Origin: an uncultured Akkermansia sp.
Lineage (GTDB): Bacteria > Verrucomicrobiota > Verrucomicrobiia > Verrucomicrobiales > Akkermansiaceae
Assembly (NCBI GenBank): GCA_947631435.1
Contig: CANRLM010000028.1
Location: 1 to 33,976, forward strand
DNA length: 33,976 nt
Direction of reading: 5' to 3'
Under the pieces are notes generated by a model that worked only from the letters and a program-made list of their open reading frames with translations, was not told the origin of the DNA and made no database searches. Shown here in pieces: positions 28,922 through 33,976 of this stretch (position 1 is its first letter; each line of letters opens with the position of its first letter). The position numbers and the translations under genes are program-made.

Positions 28922-30931
28922 ATGCGGGTTATACTAACCGTGATTTTGCTGAGTGTCGGATTGCTATCAGCGCAGGAGTGCGAGGATGGCGTTTGCAGAA
29001 TGGAGGAGAGCGTGGATGTCTTATGTCCCGTGGGAGAAGAAAGGGTGCAGCCGGTGCGGCAGGCGGCCAGGCTTGATACCCTGCAGGGAAAGACGATTGC
29101 CTTGGTGGGTGGTAGCTTTATGGCGCGTGTGACACATCCGGAACTTAAGCGACTGATCCTAGCAAAATACCCGCAGGCGCACGTGATAATGTTTGGTGAA
29201 ATCGGAAGTGCCGGTCCCTGGCCTGCATCGGGGGTGAGGCGACGGCAAAAGGAGGAGTTCATGGCAGCGCTGCGCGAGAAGCACGTGGATGCCGTGGTGT
29301 CCGGTAATGGCGGATGTGGTCTCTGTACACCCAGGGAGATGGGCTCCTGTATCGCGGCGGAACATGCCGGACTTCCATCGGTAATGATTGCCGCTCCGGG
29401 ATTTGTAGCTCAGGCAAAATCAACGGCACGGGCGGCGGGGGTGCGCATCGCCCGAGTGGCGGTGTATCCCGGTGCATTTGCATCCGATACAGAGCAGCAG
29501 CTTATTGAGAACACCCGCAAGGCGCTCTGGCCGCAGATTGAAAAGGCTCTCACTACTCCTTTTACCGAGGCTGAAAAAGCCGAAGTTACACAGAATACCG
29601 GTGCCGTGCAGAAAGGGATCGTGTTTTCCGGCTCCGTTGCCGAGGTGAATCGTCATTTTGCCTCCATGGGCTGGACAGATGGACTGCCCATTCTGCCGCC
29701 CACACCGCAAGCCGTGGCGGAATTCCTGCGCTTCAGCGATGCGGAACCCGGCACTCCCGTCGCCGTAGTGCCGCCCTCGCAACGTGTCATTACGGTGCAA
29801 CAAGTGGCCGTGAACGGGGTGATGGCTGGGTGTCCTCCGGAGTTCATGCCGGTTCTGGTGGCGCTCACGCAAGCGCTCTGCGATGGGGATTTCCGGCGCA
29901 CACTTTCCAGTACGCACGCGTGGAACCCCTATTGCTGGCTGGGAGGCCCCGTTTCTCGTCAGCTTGCGCTCGATCATGCCCAGGGGGAGATTTCTGCACA
30001 ACGCAATGCCGTTTTAGGTCGTTTCATGAACCTTGCGCTCATTAATTTCGGCGGTTATGAGGTGAAGAAAAACCGTATGGGCACCTTTGGCTACCTGATG
30101 CCATGGTGTCTCGCGGAGGATGAGGAGACAACTTTGCGCCTCGGTTGGCGTACACACCAAATGCAATGCGGCTTCGCGGTGAACGACAACACTCTCACCG
30201 TCGCCTCTGCTCTCTGCTGGGGCAATAATCTCTCGCCTGCCACGACGGATGCGCAAAAGATCGTGGAACTCCTCGCATGGGAAGCCACTCAGAAGCAACA
30301 GTTTGCTCTCGGTAGTGGGATGCCGTTTGTGTACCGCGTTTTTCTTATCACAGAGCCCGTGGCGCAGGATCTCATGCACGGCGGATTTCTCAGTAAAGAA
30401 AAGCTGGAGGAGGCGATTGTCCGGTTGGCACGTGTGCCCCTGCAGGAGCGTGCTTTTGCCAATTATTACGCTAACCCGGGCAGTTCGTTCAATCCTTCCT
30501 CCTATCCTTTCCATCGGCATGTCGCCCATATTTCTCACAATGAGAACGCTCAGGACACCCCAACGCCTCCCTGGCTGGCGTGGACCGGGCAGCAATCTGT
30601 CTCCACTGTACCCGCCATGCAGCAGGGAAAGACTGCCATTCTTGTTACCGGCGACGCAAACCGCAATAAAGCAATGTGTCTGCCGGGCGGTGCGTGGGCA
30701 GTACGGCGCATCGTTCTGCCGCGGGCATGGGATTCGCTCATGGAGCAAAGGGGGTACGCTCCTCTCAGATCATTTTATGTCAACGCCTCCCCAAGAACAT
30801 CCTCTGATGCTAAAACAGGGGTTCAGCGCAGGCGAAATGGACCCTCGACCGATGAATCTGACTCACCGGTGAATTCACCGTTCCCTATGCGGTTTTTTAA
30901 CGGTCTGCGTCGCCGGTTCAATCACCGGTGA
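28922..30931 (+). CDS. Exported UGSC-family (seleno)protein homologue, cysteine form
   Basis: A 669-residue protein with a Sec signal peptide (MRVILTVILLSVGLLSAQ). Residues about 48-215 resemble the UGSC domain, named for a Sec-Gly-Ser-Cys active site: VDAVVSGNGGCGLCTPREMG, then AAEHAGLPSVMIAAPGF and VAVYPGAF. Here the site is C132-G-L-C135, with Cys where selenoprotein members have Sec. Residues about 230-600 resemble the C-terminal part of long members: GWTDGLPILPPTPQAV, PPSQRVITVQQVAVNGVMAGCPPE, and RNAVLGRFMNLALINFGGYEVKKNRMGTFG. The last 40 residues are basic and probably disordered. Biochemical role is not established to my knowledge; a CxxC in an exported protein suggests thiol redox chemistry. 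The start at 28922 fits the signal peptide and promoter. Confidence 0.8.
   Translation: MRVILTVILLSVGLLSAQECEDGVCRMEESVDVLCPVGEERVQPVRQAARLDTLQGKTIALVGGSFMARVTHPELKRLILAKYPQAHVIMFGEIGSAGPWPASGVRRRQKEEFMAALREKHVDAVVSGNGGCGLCTPREMGSCIAAEHAGLPSVMIAAPGFVAQAKSTARAAGVRIARVAVYPGAFASDTEQQLIENTRKALWPQIEKALTTPFTEAEKAEVTQNTGAVQKGIVFSGSVAEVNRHFASMGWTDGLPILPPTPQAVAEFLRFSDAEPGTPVAVVPPSQRVITVQQVAVNGVMAGCPPEFMPVLVALTQALCDGDFRRTLSSTHAWNPYCWLGGPVSRQLALDHAQGEISAQRNAVLGRFMNLALINFGGYEVKKNRMGTFGYLMPWCLAEDEETTLRLGWRTHQMQCGFAVNDNTLTVASALCWGNNLSPATTDAQKIVELLAWEATQKQQFALGSGMPFVYRVFLITEPVAQDLMHGGFLSKEKLEEAIVRLARVPLQERAFANYYANPGSSFNPSSYPFHRHVAHISHNENAQDTPTPPWLAWTGQQSVSTVPAMQQGKTAILVTGDANRNKAMCLPGGAWAVRRIVLPRAWDSLMEQRGYAPLRSFYVNASPRTSSDAKTGVQRRRNGPSTDESDSPVNSPFPMRFFNGLRRRFNHR
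30863..30931. repeat. Palindromes at the convergent gene ends
   Basis: TCACCGGTGA occurs at 30863-30872 and again at 30922-30931. The first copy overlaps a longer perfect palindrome, CGGTGAATTCACCG (30867-30880). The second copy is exactly the ten bases shared by the two convergent genes: it contains the TGA of the UGSC gene on the plus strand and the TGA of ispH on the minus strand. Hairpins from these may end transcription in both directions, although no T tract follows. Confidence 0.6.
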
Positions 30932-32136
30932 AGTAGTATGCCCTCAGACATTGCACCGCGCAGTTCCGCTAAGCGAAGAATGACGCCTTCTATAATGTTG
31001 GCCGGGCAGGAAGCGCCGGCCGTAAGACCGATTCGCCAGGTACGTGAAAAATCGCGTGCAACATCCTGCAGGGGGATATCTTCCTCTGTTCGGGTGTTGA
31101 TATTGAACCCTCGCACGTGTAGCAGACCAGGTAAGCAGGCGGAGTCTCGGACGAAGTAGGTGGGGAGCTGACGAGCCGCGATCTGCGCGAGATGAGAGGT
31201 GTTTGAGCTGTTGTAGCCGCCGATAATGAAGACGCAGTCCAGTTTTTCTTCCAGGAGATCGAGCAGCGCTTGCTGGCGATCTTGCGTGGCGCCGCAGATG
31301 GTATCAAATGCGTGGAAACGTTCTGTCGATCCGTCTCGCTGCTGCACAGCATCGCGGAGCATCTGCTGAAAGCGTGTGGTTTCTCCCTTTAGCATGGTAG
31401 TCTGGTTTGCCATGCCAATTTCCAGCAAGTCCGCGTCCGGATCGAATCCCGGTGAATAGCAACCTGCAAAATGCGTGAGGAATGTTTCTCTGTCTCCGCC
31501 GTGTGTGATGTAGTTCGCGACGGTGCGGGCGTCTTCCTCGCTGTAAATGATGAGGAAACGTCCCTTTCCATCTTCTCCGCGGGAGTGGGATGCCGTGGCC
31601 ATGCTCTCCTCGTGGTGAGATTTGCCATGGATGATGCTGGTAATGCCGCGTCGTGCGTACGAGCGAACGCGCTGCCACACCTTAATCACGTTTCCGCAGG
31701 TGCTGTCAACAAGCTGTACGCCTCGCTCTTCCAGTAGTCTCCGCAGTTTGACAGAAACTCCAAATGCCGGGATAATGACCACGTCCTGCGCGCCAAGGTG
31801 CTCGTAGCCTTCTCCATCGATGTTCCACGGCAGGTGCAGCAGTCCGAGAGCCTCGAGTCGGGCATTGACCTCAGGGTTGTGGATGATTTCACCGATAAGC
31901 CAAATGCGTTTCCCCTTCATCACGTGGCAGGCCGCGTACGCGATTTCGATTGCACGTTGTACACCGTCACAAAATCCAAATGCCTTCGCTAACCTGATCT
32001 CTAATCCGGGCAGTTGCAGTATATTTTCTCCCGCACGTATGCTTTCAATGAGGTCGCTGCGGTAACGCTGCACCTCTTCGCGTACCTGCGGCATCACCTC
32101 TTTGCGCCGCACATTGATGGGGCCCTTTTCACTCAC
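30922..32136 (-). CDS. ispH: 4-hydroxy-3-methylbut-2-enyl diphosphate reductase, long form
   Basis: IspH (LytB) is the last enzyme of the methylerythritol phosphate pathway; its iron-sulfur cluster reduces HMBPP to IPP and DMAPP. The product has 404 residues, versus about 310-320 in E. coli-type enzymes, and resembles the longer cyanobacterial/plastid type. The three cluster cysteines are C56 (FGFCDGV), C147 (DSTCG) and C281 (DTICGATQDRQ). HGKSHHEE and GGYNSSNTSHL are also present, as is the C-terminal TAGASCP. The N-terminus has about 40 extra residues. The start is GTG at 32136: a promoter with an extended -10 ends six bases upstream, predicting a leaderless GTG-start message. Confidence 0.95.
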   Translation of the reverse strand: MSEKGPINVRRKEVMPQVREEVQRYRSDLIESIRAGENILQLPGLEIRLAKAFGFCDGVQRAIEIAYAACHVMKGKRIWLIGEIIHNPEVNARLEALGLLHLPWNIDGEGYEHLGAQDVVIIPAFGVSVKLRRLLEERGVQLVDSTCGNVIKVWQRVRSYARRGITSIIHGKSHHEESMATASHSRGEDGKGRFLIIYSEEDARTVANYITHGGDRETFLTHFAGCYSPGFDPDADLLEIGMANQTTMLKGETTRFQQMLRDAVQQRDGSTERFHAFDTICGATQDRQQALLDLLEEKLDCVFIIGGYNSSNTSHLAQIAARQLPTYFVRDSACLPGLLHVRGFNINTRTEEDIPLQDVARDFSRTWRIGLTAGASCPANIIEGVILRLAELRGAMSEGILLHR

Positions 32137-32142
32137 GCGCCC

Positions 32143-32171
32143 ATCATAGCATATGGCTTCTCACAAGGGAA
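32143..32171 (-). promoter_or_regulatory. Promoter of ispH (leaderless spacing)
   Basis: On the minus strand: TTCCCT (32171-32166, weak), 17-bp spacer, TATGAT (32148-32143) preceded by TGC, then six bases to the GTG start. The extended -10 compensates for the poor -35. Confidence 0.5.
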
Positions 32172-32218
32172 GAACGAAACAATTTCAAGCGGCGCTCATT
32201 TTTTGAGCCTTTCCTGCC

Positions 32219-32893
32219 TCAGTCCCGGATGCATACCTCAGTGCCGTGGGGGAGGGTGCGGAAGAGATCCATGCAGGCGGAGCGAGTGATGCGAATACAA
32301 CCGTGGGAAGCCGGAACGCGAAAAACGTCACCGACATGCATTCCGATGCCGTCACCGGTGAGACGCATGAAGTAAGGCATATCGCAGTGGTAGAGATTGG
32401 ATCTGTGGTCGCGATCTTTCTGTGTGATGTGGAAGATGCCCGTAGGGGTGTGGTGTTTCCCCGAGCCGGTGCAGACCGGGAAGTCCATGGCTACGGCTCC
32501 GTTGACGAAGCACTGACCACGCTGGTTGCCAAGTTCAATGACCACGCTTTTTTGCCCGTCGCTGTTCAGCAAAGTGTCATCTCGCCACGTGGAGAAGGTG
32601 GTACGGTAGTCTGTGCTGCTACGGAAAGATGCGTAGTCGCCTGGTACGACGTTTTCTCCACCCGGGGGGATACCGTTACGTGCGGCCTCCGAGACGCGGA
32701 CGATTCGTGGCTGAGAAGCAGGACGACCGTACTGAGGGGCGTAGGCAGGATAAATAGCCGCCCGATCTTGCATTTGTTGGTCACTGATGCACGAATTCAG
32801 TGAAGTTGCAAGGAACCCGCAAAAGGCAACCAACTGCAACAGACACCGAGCGCCGGAGGAGTCTCTGGGGCGCTCCCCCGGCGCATGGTACAT
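32219..32893 (-). CDS. L,D-transpeptidase (YkuD fold), probable lipoprotein
   Basis: YkuD-type L,D-transpeptidases make 3-3 cross-links in peptidoglycan or attach proteins to it. The catalytic motif is complete near the C-terminus: GIGMHVGDVFRVPASHGCIRI, with the histidine and the cysteine of SHGC. The preceding strand elements (SVVIELGNQRGQCFVNG, FPVCTGSGKHHTPTGIFHITQK) are typical. A hydrophobic stretch LLQLVAFCGFLATSLNSC is a likely lipoprotein signal with lipobox LNSC. The start is uncertain: the ATG at 32893 (224 residues) gives a normal n-region; 32932 overlaps the upstream small gene by 14 bp and 32983 by 65 bp. No convincing promoter precedes any of them, so it is probably expressed from the small gene upstream. 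Confidence 0.85.
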   Translation of the reverse strand: MYHAPGERPRDSSGARCLLQLVAFCGFLATSLNSCISDQQMQDRAAIYPAYAPQYGRPASQPRIVRVSEAARNGIPPGGENVVPGDYASFRSSTDYRTTFSTWRDDTLLNSDGQKSVVIELGNQRGQCFVNGAVAMDFPVCTGSGKHHTPTGIFHITQKDRDHRSNLYHCDMPYFMRLTGDGIGMHVGDVFRVPASHGCIRITRSACMDLFRTLPHGTEVCIRD

Positions 32894-32918
32894 GTACCCG
32901 GTGTCCGTTTCCTCTGTA

Positions 32919-33143
32919 TCAGACTTGAGCATCGTCGGTCTGCGCGTGGACGGCACAGTTGCAAGCCTTTTCTTTGGCTTCATCCCTCATGTGATTCCAT
33001 GTATCCTTTGCGCGCTGTCCCATTTCGCGTCCTTTTTCCATGGCCTTGTTGCGCCATTCTTTCACGCAGGAACATTGCGACAAGGAACGCATGGCAGAGC
33101 AGGCCGCGATGCCGAATATGAAGTAAAGCAGATTAGTTTTCAT
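32919..33143 (-). CDS. Small membrane-anchored amphipathic protein
   Basis: A 74-residue protein of unknown function. It begins MKTNLLYFIFGIAACSAMRSL, a short hydrophobic segment that could be a TM anchor or signal, with a cysteine-containing stretch after it. A long charged amphipathic helix follows (VKEWRNKAMEKGREMGQRAKDTW). It has the look of YtxH-like small envelope proteins, without firm homology. The ATG at 33143 is chosen over an in-frame GTG at 33152 because the promoter at 33153-33181 ends nine bases upstream. Its end lies next to or overlaps the start of the L,D-transpeptidase gene, suggesting co-transcription and an envelope role. Confidence 0.58.
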   Translation of the reverse strand: MKTNLLYFIFGIAACSAMRSLSQCSCVKEWRNKAMEKGREMGQRAKDTWNHMRDEAKEKACNCAVHAQTDDAQV

Positions 33144-33152
33144 ACACCCCAC

Positions 33153-33181
33153 ACCTTAGCCCTAACATTGCCCGCAGGCAA
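33153..33181 (-). promoter_or_regulatory. Promoter of small protein / L,D-transpeptidase pair
   Basis: On the minus strand: TTGCCT (33181-33176), 17-bp spacer, TAAGGT (33158-33153), then nine bases to the ATG at 33143. Confidence 0.45.
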
Positions 33182-33228
33182 CTTCCTTCGCTAACGTGCC
33201 GAAACAGGCGGCAATGCGCTGCCTACCA

Positions 33229-33834
33229 TCATTTCTCCGGCCAGCCCACCGTCTGGTGAATGATGGCTCTTTCCCCGTCGGTCAGCCCCAGCTCTTTTGT
33301 GAGCGCTTTGTCGTCAATGAGCCCGCGAACGACCGTTGCCAGACCTTTTGCGGTAGCGTACAGGTAGACATTCTGGTAAGCGGAGCCCACATGGCACTTC
33401 CCCCAGGCGTCATCCTTTGCTACGAAGAGCAGGTGAACTGGTGCATCGTTGACAAAAGGCTGCGTGGCTGTGAGCGGAATGAGGTTTTTATCGTTCACTT
33501 TCTCCAGAGTATTCTCTGCCGGCTTGTAGATCCAAGTCCCCGTTGTGGTGAGCAGGTAGAGCTTCATGTTCATCTGGTTTCTGGCCGTAGGTATCGTCCG
33601 CTTGCCGGAGGCGCTTTTCCCCCAAGCTACCCAGAGAATCTCACTGAGTGTTTGATCATCCACCGCCTTAGCCTTGTCGTAAAGACGTCCTGAAACTCGC
33701 TTGTTGATGGCATCCATCAGTGGCATCCCTCCCGTCACAACAGGAGCAGGGAGTTGTTTCACTTCCGCAGAGTATGCAAAGCTTCCGAAGTACACAGCAC
33801 TGAGCCCTATCGCGATGAGAATTTTGCGTTTCAT
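33229..33834 (-). CDS. Exported SagB-like nitroreductase-family protein
   Basis: A 201-residue protein with a Sec signal peptide (MKRKILIAIGLSAVYFGSFAYSA). The mature part follows the nitroreductase/SagB pattern: a RVSGRLYDKAKAVDDQTLSEILWVAWG opening, KRTIPTARNQMNMKLYLLT (the FMN-binding arginine/Pro-Thr region), GTWIYKPAENTLEKV, then GSAYQNVYLYATAKGLATVVRG and a final VGWP. Family members are FMN-dependent oxidoreductases. An exported version is less usual, because the cofactor would have to be loaded before export (a Tat route is not indicated, no twin arginine) or in the periplasm. The start at 33834 fits the signal peptide; an extension to 33870 would cover the promoter. Confidence 0.85.
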   Translation of the reverse strand: MKRKILIAIGLSAVYFGSFAYSAEVKQLPAPVVTGGMPLMDAINKRVSGRLYDKAKAVDDQTLSEILWVAWGKSASGKRTIPTARNQMNMKLYLLTTTGTWIYKPAENTLEKVNDKNLIPLTATQPFVNDAPVHLLFVAKDDAWGKCHVGSAYQNVYLYATAKGLATVVRGLIDDKALTKELGLTDGERAIIHQTVGWPEK

Positions 33835-33842
33835 GCTCTCAT

Positions 33843-33870
33843 TATTTAGCAGACTCTCCCGATAAAGCAA
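33843..33870 (-). promoter_or_regulatory. Promoter of exported nitroreductase gene
   Basis: On the minus strand: TTGCTT (33870-33865), 16-bp spacer, TAAATA (33848-33843) preceded by TGC, then eight bases to the ATG. Confidence 0.5.
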
Positions 33871-33940
33871 GAGGAAAATTTCGAAAGGTCAGGTGTAACT
33901 TGTGGATTGCAAGATTAAATGCAACAGATGACAGAAAAAG

Positions 33941-33969
33941 TTGAGGTCATGAGAAGAGAGGGGTAAAAT
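33941..33969 (+). promoter_or_regulatory. Promoter reading out of the window
   Basis: TTGAGG (33941-33946), 17-bp spacer, TAAAAT (33964-33969). It points rightwards; the gene it serves would begin beyond the end of the window. It is divergent from the nitroreductase promoter. Confidence 0.45.
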
Positions 33970-33976
33970 AGTGGCG

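Noticed and set aside
29315..29326. Selenocysteine codon in the UGSC-family gene
   Set aside because: Both active-site codons are TGT; there is no in-frame TGA and no sign of a SECIS element was needed.
32180..32205. Terminator after the L,D-transpeptidase gene
   Set aside because: GCTCA/TGAGC forms only a five-pair stem and no T tract follows in the direction of transcription.

Overview
The window is ordinary bacterial chromosome, with no sign of phage, insertion sequences or CRISPR. The gene content, protein style and start-site layout suggest a Gram-negative member of the Verrucomicrobia, perhaps an Akkermansia-like gut lineage. That placement is inference from remembered family features, not from a search. 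Lipoprotein and Sec signals, a TolC-like protein, TatC and an L,D-transpeptidase indicate a diderm envelope.

Left third (1-13660): the conserved transcription/translation cluster in its classical order, tRNA-Thr (cut by the window edge) - tuf - tRNA-Trp - secE - nusG - rplK - rplA - rplJ - rplL - rpoB - rpoC, closed by a strong intrinsic terminator. None of these protein genes has a recognisable Shine-Dalgarno sequence. Two intergenic stretches look regulatory: a promoter and hairpin in front of rplL, and a branched RNA-like leader in front of rpoB.

Middle (13660-22830): first a two-gene operon with its own promoter, holding a nucleotidyltransferase fused to a compact GHMP-type sugar kinase and then a second small nucleotidyltransferase (ATGA overlap); the likely job is sugar activation for surface glycans. 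Next comes a tightly packed run of six genes: a membrane-anchored TPR protein, a pseudokinase-TM-degenerate FGE/sulfatase-modifying-factor fusion, an exported probable beta-sandwich protein, der, an OppF-type ABC ATPase without permeases, and tatC with an extra domain of about 100 residues in its first periplasmic loop. The first three form an uncharacterised envelope module and are the best candidates here for an undescribed system.

Right (22830-33976): a gene-poor stretch of about 650 bp, then mostly single genes: a TM2-domain protein, a TatD-family nuclease, ffh, a TolC-like lipoprotein, an exported coiled-coil protein, an exported UGSC-family protein carrying CxxC instead of selenocysteine, a long-form ispH, an L,D-transpeptidase with a small membrane protein upstream, and an exported SagB-like nitroreductase.

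The most striking window-wide signal is promoter placement. Nearly every singly transcribed gene has a TTGnnn - about 17 bp - (often TGn)TAnnnn promoter whose -10 box ends only 6-12 bp before the start codon, so the mRNAs should be leaderless or nearly so. Operon-internal genes simply lack a Shine-Dalgarno. Only the sugar-kinase fusion has a textbook one. All promoter calls are visual and need transcript mapping.
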